Below are positions 34,015-42,223 of a stretch of DNA of 64,000 nucleotides, one piece after another. Source of the stretch: Nostoc sp. FACHB-110. Its GTDB lineage: Bacteria; Cyanobacteriota; Cyanobacteriia; Cyanobacteriales; Nostocaceae. Where the stretch lies: contig NZ_JACJRU010000004.1 in the NCBI RefSeq assembly GCF_014697425.1, positions 62,001 through 126,000 of the forward strand. The letters run 5' to 3'. The notes under the pieces were generated by a model. That model did not search any database. It was given only the letters and a program-made list of their open reading frames with translations, and was not told the DNA's origin. The translations under genes and the position numbers were made by a program. Position 1 is the stretch's first letter. Each line of letters starts with the position of its first letter.

Positions 34015-34854
34015 CTACTCAATAAACAAAGGTCTTTCTTGATGTGTAGACAGCAACTTAGCTTCTAAAATCGTCCAATCTTCCTGTTCAATTAAGTTAA
34101 TTAATTCATCAAGATTTTGACGATATTTTTGCAACGAACCTAACAATGCTTGGCGATTATAACGTGCCATCATTACTCCTAATTCAGGATTGCCGCCACC
34201 AACCCGGCTGGTGTCTCGAAAACCAGAACTAGCTAGATTTTGTGCCAACTGCAAAACTTCGGGGTCAGTTTCACCCATACAAGCCGCAATTAATGAAGCA
34301 CTCACCATAACTGGTAAATGAGAAATCCAACTGACAGCGAGGTCATGTTGTTCTGGTTGACAGTGGTAAATTTTCGCGCCAAGCGATCGCACAATCTCTT
34401 CTAAAATAGCGATCGCATCTAGTGGTGTAGTGGCATCTGGTGTAATTACATACGGTCTATCGACAAATAAATTCTTTTGTGCCGCTTCTATGCCACTATC
34501 GGCTGTTCCTGCCATTGGATGACCACCGACAAACCTTTCCCACAGTGGCGAAATCGCCTTGACTATCGGTGCTTTCACGGAACCCACATCAGTAATAATC
34601 GTTGCGGTATTTAGATGTGTAATTAACTGTTCAACTTGGGGAACAATAAGGGCGATAGGCGTACAAATAAAGATAATGTCTGCGGCTGCTAACAAACTCA
34701 TCTCCACGGATGCCTCATCCACACTGCCAAGGGCTACGGCTGTTTGACAGGTAGATTCACGGCGACTGACTCCTAAAACATGATGACCTTGCGATCGCAA
34801 ATCATAACCCAAAGAACCGCCTATTAATCCCAAACCTAAAATCCCAATATTCAT
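34015..34854 (-). CDS. tyrA: prephenate/arogenate dehydrogenase TyrA
   Basis: A 279-residue NAD(P)-dependent dehydrogenase of tyrosine biosynthesis. MNIGILGLGLIGGSLGYDL is the Rossmann motif, and FVGGHPMAGTADSG carries the conserved His of the active site. SWISHLPVMVSASLI is the helical dimer region. In cyanobacteria the characterised enzymes of this type are arogenate dehydrogenases that use NADP (established for related species). The frame extends 9 codons upstream, but MNIGILG at 34854 is the normal start. No ACT domain. It is divergent from the pentapeptide-repeat gene. Confidence 0.92.
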   Translation of the reverse strand: MNIGILGLGLIGGSLGYDLRSQGHHVLGVSRRESTCQTAVALGSVDEASVEMSLLAAADIIFICTPIALIVPQVEQLITHLNTATIITDVGSVKAPIVKAISPLWERFVGGHPMAGTADSGIEAAQKNLFVDRPYVITPDATTPLDAIAILEEIVRSLGAKIYHCQPEQHDLAVSWISHLPVMVSASLIAACMGETDPEVLQLAQNLASSGFRDTSRVGGGNPELGVMMARYNRQALLGSLQKYRQNLDELINLIEQEDWTILEAKLLSTHQERPLFIE

Positions 34855-34925
34855 AATTGACATTTGATTTTTTATGTACATTTTAGGGTCTAGAAACTTT
34901 TAAGAGTCAAGTATGAAGCATGAAA

Positions 34926-34959
34926 CACTTCATACTTCATACTTCATACTTCATACTTT
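34926..34959. repeat. heptamer tandem repeat ACTTCAT x4
   Basis: Four or five consecutive ACTTCAT units lie just upstream of the pentapeptide-repeat gene. A longer open frame of that gene would be made of this repeat, which is why the later ATG at 34973 is chosen. The same 7-mer occurs at 45818-45860 and 58758-58810. Confidence 0.85.
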
Positions 34960-34972
34960 ATGGGTAGCATCA

Positions 34973-36535
34973 ATGACTGTAGAGGAATTACTCGAACAAT
35001 ACGCAGCCGGGATTACAGATTTTAGCGGTATCGAACTTTGCGAAGCGAACCTAAGTGGTGTCAAACTCAGTGGAGTCAATCTTAGCGAAGCTAATTTGAG
35101 TGTGGTAAACCTGAGTGGGGCAAATCTCAGTGAATCCAATTTGAGCCATGCTAAGTTGAATGTCGCTCGTCTCAGTGGTGTGAACTTTGCCGGGACAATC
35201 ATGAATTATGCCAGCCTGAATGTGGCAAACTTGATTCGTGCTGACCTCAGCCGCGCCCAACTGCGGGGTGCTTCTCTAGTCCGGACTGAGTTAATTCGCG
35301 CCGAATTAAGTCGGGCTGATTTATTTGAAGCTAATCTAAGTAATGCTGATTTACGCGAAGCCACACTCCGCAAAGCAAATCTACGGCGCGCTAACTTACA
35401 CGAAACCATTTTAAAAGGTTGTTCCTTGGCTGGGGCAAACTTAGAAATGGCGAACTTAAACGCCGCCGATTTGCATCGTGCTGACCTCAGTGGTGCTAAC
35501 TTACGTGATGCTGAACTGAAACAGGCAAATTTGACCCATACAAATCTGAGCGGTGCAGACTTAAGCGGGGCAAATCTCCGTTGGGCTGATTTAAGCGGGG
35601 CAAATTTGAGTTGGGCTGATTTAAGTGGCGCAAAATTGAGTGGTGCGAACTTGATGGGAGCCAATTTAAGCAATGCTAATTTAACGAATACAAGTTTTGT
35701 TCATGCTAATTTAACTGAAGCATCATTAATTAGAGCCGAATGGATTGGTGCTGATTTAACAGGCGCAACATTAACAGGGGCAAAACTGCATTCGGCTTCG
35801 CGGTTTGGGTTAAAAACCGAAGGGATGATTTGTGAATGGGTTGATCTTAGTCCAAAAGGCGATCGCTCGATCATCCAAAAATTTGAAGCCGATGACCCAG
35901 GCGACTTTTTTAACGAAACGCCCCCAACCATTCGCATTATCGTTGATGCAGCCTTAGAACCAGAAGCGAACTTTGCCCTGGCTGGGGCTTATTTCCACGT
36001 TGCTCAAGAATATAAAATCCTCAAGCAACCACCCAGCATGGAAATTGGTCGTCGCCGCACTGTGTTTACATTCCGCGTAGATAGCGACGAAGCTTTATTG
36101 CCAACCGCCTGTATTGCCATTCTCCCCTTTAGAGATGCTACCAGTACGCAAAAAAGTATTTATCAAGTGGTAGAAATTCTCAATCAAGAAAATATATCCA
36201 ACCTAGGGACAAAAATACCCCATCGGGTGAAGCAATTAACCGAGGCGATCGAACAAGCTATTAGTCAGGCTCAGACTATTAGGCAAATGAAGAAAAATCT
36301 AGAGTTAGCAGCAAAAATCAACTTTTTTAGAGCGCCTAGCCAGACAATCTTAACTAATTCCAGCGGCCAGACATTGACAGTATACGATAACCCCAACTTT
36401 GGCAAAAAATTTATTAACCCCTCCCAACTAGATGCAGCCTTCTTAGCTGATAAATCCAGTGAAGCAGCAACAATTACACCACTTTCATTAAATATAGTTG
36501 TAGATTTTCTCAAAAGCTTTCACTATATCAGTTAA
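34973..36535 (+). CDS. pentapeptide-repeat protein with unique C-terminal domain
   Basis: A 520-residue protein. Residues about 15-285 are continuous pentapeptide repeats A(D/N)LSG/A(N/D)L.. that form a right-handed quadrilateral beta helix. Some copies are nearly identical (ADLSGANLSWADLSGAKLSG). Residues about 290-520 are a non-repetitive, mostly helical domain (AALEPEANFALAGAYFHVAQEYKILKQPPSMEIGRRRTVF and EQAISQAQTIRQMKKNLELAAKINFF, a coiled-coil-like stretch) that I cannot assign. No signal peptide. The role of such proteins in cyanobacteria is largely unknown. A short inverted-repeat element begins exactly after its stop codon. Confidence 0.88.
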   Translation: MTVEELLEQYAAGITDFSGIELCEANLSGVKLSGVNLSEANLSVVNLSGANLSESNLSHAKLNVARLSGVNFAGTIMNYASLNVANLIRADLSRAQLRGASLVRTELIRAELSRADLFEANLSNADLREATLRKANLRRANLHETILKGCSLAGANLEMANLNAADLHRADLSGANLRDAELKQANLTHTNLSGADLSGANLRWADLSGANLSWADLSGAKLSGANLMGANLSNANLTNTSFVHANLTEASLIRAEWIGADLTGATLTGAKLHSASRFGLKTEGMICEWVDLSPKGDRSIIQKFEADDPGDFFNETPPTIRIIVDAALEPEANFALAGAYFHVAQEYKILKQPPSMEIGRRRTVFTFRVDSDEALLPTACIAILPFRDATSTQKSIYQVVEILNQENISNLGTKIPHRVKQLTEAIEQAISQAQTIRQMKKNLELAAKINFFRAPSQTILTNSSGQTLTVYDNPNFGKKFINPSQLDAAFLADKSSEAATITPLSLNIVVDFLKSFHYIS

Positions 36536-36634
36536 GACTTACGTAGAAAGCTGGTCTCTTGAGACAGGCTGTCAGGATTTTATCTACCTACACCCTTAAA
36601 CCCGCTTTCAACAGACCATCTTTGTGCGTAAGTC
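36536..36634. mobile_element. 99-bp MITE-like element, GACTTACG ends
   Basis: The two ends match as inverted repeats in 19 of 22 positions (GACTTACG...GGTCT at 36536-36557 against its complement at 36613-36634). It starts at the base after the TAA of the pentapeptide gene. Element-like ends of the same type are found at 55264-55388, and single copies at 40679 and 41450. No coding capacity. Confidence 0.65.
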
Positions 36635-36689
36635 CTGATGAATCAGCAAATCAAGAATCTTACCAGAAGCGAATTTTTGGAGGTAGCAA

Positions 36690-37283
36690 ATGCGTGATAC
36701 CTTTAACAGAATGGTCGGACGGACTCGTTATGTAGTTTGTCGGTTATTTCTCCACTTAGGCGGGTCAGATGTTGCACCTATTTTAGGCGTATTAAATCGT
36801 GCTGCGAGGGAAGCCATTGACGCTGAAGGCGACTTGCAGGTTTTAGGAGAAGTATTAGTCGACCTCAGCGAAACCTTGTTGCGATATGATCAAGATTGGA
36901 TGTCTGCTGCCAACGAAGGCAACGTATTTTGGAGTGAAGGCGAAGCTGGTGATTACGTCAATGAGTTATTTACAGACTCAGCCGAAAGATACGGCGCGGA
37001 TATTGATTGGGAGTCTCCTTCTGACTTTGATGCACCCTTATCATTACCAGCGACACGCAACGTCGTAGTGATGATTACCGTAGCCTATGAAGGTGAAGTT
37101 CCCGAGTTAGAAACAGACCTAGCAAATATTCGAGCGTTAAAAGAAGGTTTAAGAGCTTTAATTAACTTGCACCATAAAAACAAACTTCTAGCCATTCAAG
37201 TACATTTTTCACCAGCCCAGTTAGGTGATGAACTTACCAACGATGAGCTTTTGCAATATTATCCAGAACTGATACCTTTGTAA
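36690..37283 (+). CDS. DUF1517-family protein
   Basis: A 197-residue soluble protein of the DUF1517 type common in cyanobacteria and plastids. It has no signal peptide in this short version. The C-terminal part VVVMITVAYEGEVPELETDLANIRALKEGLRALINLHHKNKLLAIQVHFSPAQLGDELTNDELLQYYPELIPL is the family core. GGAGGT ten bases before the ATG makes the start firm. Function unknown. It stands after the inverted-repeat element and 67 bases before a lipoprotein-like gene on the same strand. Confidence 0.8.
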   Translation: MRDTFNRMVGRTRYVVCRLFLHLGGSDVAPILGVLNRAAREAIDAEGDLQVLGEVLVDLSETLLRYDQDWMSAANEGNVFWSEGEAGDYVNELFTDSAERYGADIDWESPSDFDAPLSLPATRNVVVMITVAYEGEVPELETDLANIRALKEGLRALINLHHKNKLLAIQVHFSPAQLGDELTNDELLQYYPELIPL

Positions 37284-37350
37284 CTTGTTGGGTTGTCCGC
37301 ACACCAACCATTTTTGAAGTTGTTAAGCTCGGAGATAAGACAATACTGCA

Positions 37351-38241
37351 ATGATCATGACCATATTACGTAAATTTACAGTTGTTGTTTTAGCATTGAG
37401 TTTGTGTATAACAACTGTTGCCTGCGGCGGTGGAGAGCAAACTACTTCCACAGGCCAGAATGTTAGCCAAACTTCTACTGCCACCAAATTAAGTGATGGT
37501 CAGTATCAAATACAACAAGCAACCTATGATGATGGCACTGGGGAATACAAACTGTTTTTACTCAACAGCAACCCCCCAACCTTTACAACCGAAAATTTAC
37601 AAATGGCGCGGCTGACCGATGAAGAAATCAAAGAAGGTAAGAAATCTTATCTCAAGGTAGAAAAAGGACAGCCAGCTTTATACCTGACCGAAGACTTTAA
37701 AATTGAGTACGTCCACAACGTGACTCAAACTCAAACTAATTCTCAAACAGGAAAACAAGAAACGGTTGTAGTTCGCCAAGAAAACAGCTTTTGGTCGCCC
37801 TTTGCGGGTTCTTTAGCTGGTAGTATCGCAGGTCAAGCAATTGGGAATATGTTGTTTAGACCTCAATATTATGTACCACCTGTTTATCAACCTGGTGGTG
37901 CGCTAACTGGTTTTGGTGGTTATGGTTCTAGCTATGACCAAGCAGTTAGCAGTTACCGCAGCCGTTATAACGCACCACCCGCAGCTGTCAGAAATCGTAC
38001 AGCTTTCCGCACCACAGGCACTATTAGAAACACATATCCTAGTGATAGTGGTTCTACTGTCCGTACTACCACTCCTCCTCGCAGAAATACAGTTAACCGT
38101 CCTAGCGGTTCTGGCTTTGGTTCTAGTCAACTTAGACCATCTGGTAGGTCTAGTACCACCCGACGTAATTCCGGTAGTAGTTTTGGTAGTGGTGGCCGCA
38201 GTCCCAGCCGTAGCGGTGGTTTCGGTAGCAGACGACGTTAA
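37351..38241 (+). CDS. lipoprotein-like protein with Ser/Gly/Arg-rich tail
   Basis: A 296-residue protein. Residues 1-25 are a signal peptide ending in a lipobox-like TVAC, so Cys25 is probably lipidated. Residues 45-130 are a compact domain (YQIQQATYDDGTGEYKLFLLNSNPPTFTTENLQMARLTDEEI), then a hydrophobic glycine stretch (FAGSLAGSIAGQAIGNMLF) that may insert in a membrane, then 100 residues of low-complexity Ser/Gly/Arg/Thr sequence (GSSFGSGGRSPSRSGGFGSRRR). The basic disordered tail could bind polysaccharide or nucleic acid. This is only inference. A strong terminator follows. Confidence 0.75.
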   Translation: MIMTILRKFTVVVLALSLCITTVACGGGEQTTSTGQNVSQTSTATKLSDGQYQIQQATYDDGTGEYKLFLLNSNPPTFTTENLQMARLTDEEIKEGKKSYLKVEKGQPALYLTEDFKIEYVHNVTQTQTNSQTGKQETVVVRQENSFWSPFAGSLAGSIAGQAIGNMLFRPQYYVPPVYQPGGALTGFGGYGSSYDQAVSSYRSRYNAPPAAVRNRTAFRTTGTIRNTYPSDSGSTVRTTTPPRRNTVNRPSGSGFGSSQLRPSGRSSTTRRNSGSSFGSGGRSPSRSGGFGSRRR

Positions 38242-38263
38242 TCTAGTTTGATTTTCAATAATT

Positions 38264-38296
38264 AATCAAGGGGCAAATTTATGCCCCTTGATTTTT
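38264..38296 (+). terminator. intrinsic terminator
   Basis: AATCAAGGGGCA (38264-38275) pairs with TGCCCCTTGATT (38282-38293), followed by TTTT. A clear terminator 22 bases after the lipoprotein-like gene. Confidence 0.85.
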
Positions 38297-38302
38297 GAGA
38301 AA

Positions 38303-38378
38303 AGTAGGTTGGGTGGAGCGATAGCGTAACCCAACAAAGTATGCTCGGATGTTGGGTTTCGTTCCTCAACCCAAGAGT
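38303..38378. repeat. dispersed GTTGGGTTTCG-type palindromic repeat
   Basis: GTTGGGTGGAGCGATAGCGT and AACCCAAC, then GTTGGGTTTCGTTCCTCAAC with CCAAGAG, form a pair of hairpins. This wording (gttgggttacgctatcgc...cccaac) is a well-known dispersed repeat of filamentous cyanobacteria. It lies between the terminator and aroF. Confidence 0.6.
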
Positions 38379-38418
38379 ATTGAAATAGAAGGCAGTATTT
38401 CCAAGCTTGTGAAGAAAT

Positions 38419-39477
38419 TTAAGTTAAAGCAACTGCTGGTTGTGGCCAACGTCCGAGTGCTTTGCCAACTACAGCCAGTTCTTGCATTAACTGGTCAAAG
38501 CGGGCTGGTGTGAGAGATTGTGGCCCGTCGGAAAGGGCTTTTTTCGGGTTGGGGTGAACCTCAATCATGAGAGAATCAGTACCAGATGCGATCGCTGCCA
38601 TTGCCATTGATGGCACATATTCTGCCCAGCCAACGCCATGACTAGGGTCAATCATAATCGGTAGGTGTGTCAATTTCCGCAATACTGGCACTACAGATAA
38701 ATCTAGGGTGTTGCGGGTATACTGGCGGTCAAAGGTGCGAATTCCCCGTTCACATAAAATCACATTGGGATTTCCCGCCGCCAAAATGTATTCAGCCGCC
38801 ATTAACCACTCTTCAATAGTGGCTGACATTCCCCGCTTTAACAGCACTGGTTTTGGTTGCGCGCCTACTTTTTTGAGTAGGGAGAAATTCTGCATATTTC
38901 TCGCGCCTACTTGGACAACATCGGCGACTTCGGCAATTTTATCTAGTTCAGCCGCGTCCATCACTTCTGTGATGATGCCCAACCCACTGACTTCTCGCGC
39001 CTTGGCGAGTAAATCTAAAGCACTCTCGCCATGTCCTTGAAACGCATAAGGCGAAGTGCGGGGTTTGTATGCGCCACCACGCAAAAATTTAGCACCAGCA
39101 GCCTTGACGCGCTGTGCTGTTTCTACAATCATTTCTTCATTTTCTACCGAACAAGGGCCAGCTACGACTACCAAAGGCTGATTTTCGCCAAATACCACCG
39201 GGCCATCAGGCGTATTAACCACTACTTCTGATGCTTCACCGTGGCGATATTGGCGACTAGCACGCTTATATGGTTGTTCTACGCGTAATACTTGCTCAAT
39301 CCAAGGGCTAACTTCTTGGATTTGTAGGGGATCTAAATCGGCAGTTTCACCAACTAAGCCAATTACTACTTTGTGTTTACCGATAATTTTTTCTGGTGTT
39401 AATCCCCAACTAGTTAGTTCCTCATCAATGCGGTTGATTTCCGCTTCTGGGGAACCAATCTTCATGACTACTATCAT
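38419..39477 (-). CDS. aroF: 3-deoxy-7-phosphoheptulonate synthase (DAHP synthase, type I beta)
   Basis: A 352-residue enzyme that joins phosphoenolpyruvate and erythrose 4-phosphate, the first step of the shikimate pathway. The N-terminal 70 residues form a ferredoxin-like/ACT-type regulatory domain (MIVVMKIGSPEAEINRIDEEL), and the barrel carries GPCSVE, KPRTSPYAFQGHG, LCERGIRTFDRQY and IDPSHGVGWAE, all DAHP synthase signatures. This domain plan is the type I beta class (Thermotoga-like), where the extra domain binds tyrosine or phenylalanine. With tyrA 4 kb away it represents aromatic amino acid synthesis, but the two are not in one operon. Confidence 0.94.
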   Translation of the reverse strand: MIVVMKIGSPEAEINRIDEELTSWGLTPEKIIGKHKVVIGLVGETADLDPLQIQEVSPWIEQVLRVEQPYKRASRQYRHGEASEVVVNTPDGPVVFGENQPLVVVAGPCSVENEEMIVETAQRVKAAGAKFLRGGAYKPRTSPYAFQGHGESALDLLAKAREVSGLGIITEVMDAAELDKIAEVADVVQVGARNMQNFSLLKKVGAQPKPVLLKRGMSATIEEWLMAAEYILAAGNPNVILCERGIRTFDRQYTRNTLDLSVVPVLRKLTHLPIMIDPSHGVGWAEYVPSMAMAAIASGTDSLMIEVHPNPKKALSDGPQSLTPARFDQLMQELAVVGKALGRWPQPAVALT

Positions 39478-39800
39478 TGTAAATTTCCTGATGATTAAAT
39501 AAGTAAATGTAACTGTTGCAGCCCTCAGAGGACTTAAAAATGTACTCCCTATTCCCTATTCCCTATTCCCTCCTTCGACGAATAGTTAATAAATCAAATA
39601 GGATTGATACTTATATTTAGTGTAATTTTAATAACTAAAAACTAACCTTGATTAATTGTAAAAAATAAAGCGATCGCCGCTTGAGCGACTGAATATTGGG
39701 TTTAATCAAGGACTATATTCAATGTTGAAGTTAGAAGATTTTAACTTCAACATTTACTGTAAATCCCAATACCGCAATCTGAATCCGCGATCGCTATTTA
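39478..39800. other. intergenic with ATTCCCT heptamers and a perfect hairpin
   Basis: About 320 bases upstream of aroF. It has tandem ATTCCCT units at about 39546-39570 and a perfect 13-bp inverted repeat AATGTTGAAGTTA (39721-39733) with TAACTTCAACATT (39742-39754), which lies downstream of PAM68 in its reading direction and may end the rpsO-PAM68 transcript. No gene. Confidence 0.5.
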
Positions 39801-40268
39801 TTAAACGTTCTTTTGCCGCGTTTCGCGCCAAACCGCTACCATACGACCCCAATTAGTGCCGAACTCACTTAAACCTAGTAAGCTTCCGGCTTGTGCTTCA
39901 TCCCAGGAGGCAGACAGAACCCCATAAGTGATTCCTAGCACCCCTAAACCAAATAACCCCATGTTCACCAATAAAACTAATAGGGGTGGTAATTGAATAC
40001 GCGCTTGAGTAGCCAGCAAATAGCTAACCACTAAGGTGGCAATTCCCAACGCTGTGGGGCCACCACAAAATACTGCTACCCGCCGAATCATTCTTTGGCT
40101 CACTACTTTAGGTATCGCCATCTCTTCTTTTCTGAAAGGCGGTTGCTTGCTGGCTGATTTTTCTGTGGTAGTTGTCTTGATAGGGGTTTTTTGAACTTTT
40201 ACAGGTTTTTGGCGTTTCTTGTTCGGTTCAAAAGGCAAGCGACTGCGTTCAGATTCTTCAGCAGACAT
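39801..40268 (-). CDS. PAM68-family photosystem II assembly protein
   Basis: A 155-residue membrane protein of the PAM68 family (DUF3464). Residues 1-60 are polar and highly basic. Two transmembrane helices follow (VFCGGPTALGIATLVVSYLLA and LLVLLVNMGLFGLGVLGITYGVL), then the conserved tail SASWDEAQAGSLLGLSEFGTNWGRMV. In plants and Synechocystis PAM68 helps insertion or assembly of early photosystem II intermediates (established). It lies 12 bases downstream of rpsO and is almost certainly cotranscribed with it, a conserved cyanobacterial pair. Confidence 0.9.
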   Translation of the reverse strand: MSAEESERSRLPFEPNKKRQKPVKVQKTPIKTTTTEKSASKQPPFRKEEMAIPKVVSQRMIRRVAVFCGGPTALGIATLVVSYLLATQARIQLPPLLVLLVNMGLFGLGVLGITYGVLSASWDEAQAGSLLGLSEFGTNWGRMVAVWRETRQKNV

Positions 40269-40280
40269 AAGCGGTAATTC

Positions 40281-40550
40281 CTATCCACGAATACCTAGGC
40301 GAGCAATTAAAGCTTGATATTTTTCCCGGCTTTCTTGTTGGAGATAAGCAAGCAAGCGCTTACGATGACCAATGAGCTTTAACAAGCCTCTGCGGGAAGA
40401 ATGGTCTTTTTTATTGGCTTGCAGGTGTTCGCTGAGGCGGTTAATCCGCTCGGTCAGCATAGCGACTTGCACTTCCGTAGAACCAGTATCAGTTTCGTGA
40501 ACTTGGAAACTGGAGATTATTTCTTGTTTGCGCTGTTGCGTCAGAGCCAT
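40281..40550 (-). CDS. rpsO: 30S ribosomal protein S15
   Basis: An 89-residue protein, the exact usual S15 length. [68 protein letters not shown] carries the S15 signature (helix bundle that binds the central three-way junction of 16S rRNA). It leads a two-gene unit with PAM68. No autoregulatory leader structure is obvious in the 60 bases upstream. Confidence 0.97.
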   Translation of the reverse strand: MALTQQRKQEIISSFQVHETDTGSTEVQVAMLTERINRLSEHLQANKKDHSSRRGLLKLIGHRKRLLAYLQQESREKYQALIARLGIRG

Positions 40551-40801
40551 GATCGATTAAATTTCTAATTTTTCTAAATATATGCAGCAGTCTCTCATAA
40601 TATCACAGCCTTTAAGCTGTATGGGGGATTACGGGGAAGAAAGGGTTGTGGGTGTTGGGTGTAAGGGTTCTATTGATAGGACTTACTCAGAAAAACTCTT
40701 TGTTGTAACCAAGCCCCGTTGGCGCGGGGTGTAGTCTTTCAAGAGCAGGTTTTTTGAAGTAAGCAGATGTTAAGATAAACCATCGTGACAAAAAGCACGT
40801 C

Positions 40802-40912
40802 ATGAGCAAAGATTTGGGATGGCACAGTTGGATTGCGAGCGTTAGCCAAAGACTACCCCAGCTAAGTCAACCACAAGGAAAAGTGTTGGCAATGTCGAGT
40901 TTTGGCATTTAA
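40802..40912 (+). pseudogene. N-terminal fragment of a transposase
   Basis: A 36-residue frame, MSKDLGWHSWIASVSQRLPQ and LSQPQGKVLAMSSFGI, ends abruptly in TAA within a heptamer repeat tract. The wording 'LPQLSQPQGKVLAMSSFGI' resembles the N-terminus of IS4/IS701-type transposases of Nostoc ('LPELSKPQ..vLALwSFGM'). The rest of the gene is absent: the sequence continues with CAGACTTCAGACTTCAGACT and then the DUF4079 gene. It is a truncated remnant, not a working transposase. Confidence 0.55.
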
Positions 40913-40937
40913 TTTCAGACTTCAGACTTCAGACTTT

Positions 40938-41399
40938 ATGCACCTACCCTCTTTTCTCTGGCTATGGAAAATCGCTGCGTGGTCGATGGGCTTATCGCTG
41001 TTGGCGTATATCATGTTAGCTGTGACTGGGATATGGATGTGGCAAGTGAAAACTTCCCAGTCTCTGCCTAGTTTGCCTGGGTTTCCGGTAAGTCGTGGGG
41101 GAGTGCGATCGCTCCACTATACAATGGGTATCAGTATGGTGAGTTTAGTGTTATTGTTATTAGCGATCGGCATTATCGGCACATTAGGCCACTTTGGCTC
41201 CTTAGGACATTCATCACACCTAATTGCCGGGCTAATAGTAGTATTTTTAGTGTTAATATCTGCCCTCAGTGCCACACAAATTAACCCCATAAGACCTTGG
41301 GTAAGAAATTTACACATCACTGTAAATATTATTCTCTGCGCCGCCTTTGCTTGGGTATCCTGGACTGGCTGGACTGTGGTACAGAAGTATTTACCTTAG
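40938..41399 (+). CDS. DUF4079-family membrane protein
   Basis: A 153-residue integral membrane protein with four predicted helices (residues about 8-32, 62-84, 95-115, 128-150). The family DUF4079 is found in cyanobacteria and plants, with histidines in the helices (LHYTMGISM, GHFGSLGHSSHLIAGL, NLHITVNI) that could bind heme, as in cytochrome b561-like folds. Function is unknown. An upstream extension of the frame is made of a CAGACTT heptamer tract, so the ATG at 40938 is taken as start. Confidence 0.8.
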   Translation: MHLPSFLWLWKIAAWSMGLSLLAYIMLAVTGIWMWQVKTSQSLPSLPGFPVSRGGVRSLHYTMGISMVSLVLLLLAIGIIGTLGHFGSLGHSSHLIAGLIVVFLVLISALSATQINPIRPWVRNLHITVNIILCAAFAWVSWTGWTVVQKYLP

Positions 41400-41501
41400 C
41401 ACTCATCTCTCCGTGAACTCTGTGCCTCTGTGGTTCGTTTAGTGCCTTGTGCGTAAGTCATGCATCTTAAAATTACCTGAAACTGATAGAGAATTAAGGG
41501 T

Positions 41502-41532
41502 TTTGCTTGTATAGCCGCGACTTCAGTCGCCA
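41502..41532. repeat. GCGACTTCAGTCGC repeat copy
   Basis: TTGTATAGCCGCGACTTCAG then TCGCCAGG. The palindrome GCGACTTCAGTCGC (41517-41530) with preceding TAGCC is the same module that ends the 1085-1560 cluster and relates to the ends of the 33607-33871 element. Confidence 0.6.
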
Positions 41533-41586
41533 GGATATGAGCCTTCCAGTTAGGATAAAACTGAAAGCAACAATCATAATGGAACC

Positions 41587-42144
41587 GTGACAGCCAACTC
41601 AGCTAATACCTCTACAACTATATTTCGCCTATCTCCGTTAATTCGGATTACCCTGTTGAGCTTATATGTAGCACTCACAATACCATTGCCATTTTTAGCC
41701 CAAGCAACAGCCGCACCAACACCACCATCGTTACTTTGGGTAGGAATTGCCATTGGTTTTATCGGACTGTATGCAGTGTTGACAGAAAGAGTAATTGTCA
41801 ATGACCAAGAAATTCAAGTCACTTACCCTGTTTGGGTTCCGCGTTTCTTTCGTAAAGGTTGGACTTTACCTTGGTCAGAAGTCAAACAAATCAAACCTCG
41901 TTCTACAGGGCAAGGCGGATTAGTTTATTATTTCCTCAGCAAAGATGGTAAAGCTTATTTATTACCGATGCGCGTCGCTGGTTTTGCCCGGTTAGTAAAC
42001 ATCGTCCAAGCCAAAACAGGCATAGACACCACAGATGTCCGTCCCTTAGCACAACCTTGGATGTATGCGATTTTATTTGGATTTACATTACTACTGCTGT
42101 TAGTCGATGCTTGGACTATCAATACAGCCTTGACACTATCTTAA
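41587..42144 (+). CDS. membrane protein with PH-like domain (GTG start)
   Basis: A 185-residue protein beginning at GTG (41587). Two N-terminal helices (residues about 18-40 and 48-66), a beta-rich middle (RVIVNDQEIQVTYPVWVPRFFRKGWTLPWSEVKQIKPRSTGQGGLVYYFLSKDGKAYLLPMRV) resembling the bacterial PH/YdbT-like domain, and a C-terminal helix (MYAILFGFTLLLLLVDAW). The role is unknown. A better start codon was not found. It is followed after 79 bases by an ABC ATPase gene, perhaps cotranscribed. Confidence 0.65.
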   Translation: MTANSANTSTTIFRLSPLIRITLLSLYVALTIPLPFLAQATAAPTPPSLLWVGIAIGFIGLYAVLTERVIVNDQEIQVTYPVWVPRFFRKGWTLPWSEVKQIKPRSTGQGGLVYYFLSKDGKAYLLPMRVAGFARLVNIVQAKTGIDTTDVRPLAQPWMYAILFGFTLLLLLVDAWTINTALTLS

Positions 42145-42223
42145 ATTAAAGACTCACGCCAAAGCTCAAAGGCTCTCTTTGCGCCTCTGCGCCTCTGCGT
42201 GAGAAAAAAGGAAAACTCTAACT

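Noticed and set aside
35206..35673. 155-residue frame on the minus strand inside the pentapeptide gene
   Set aside because: A mirror of the pentapeptide repeat on the opposite strand. The leucine/lysine/alanine repeat is an artefact of codon periodicity.
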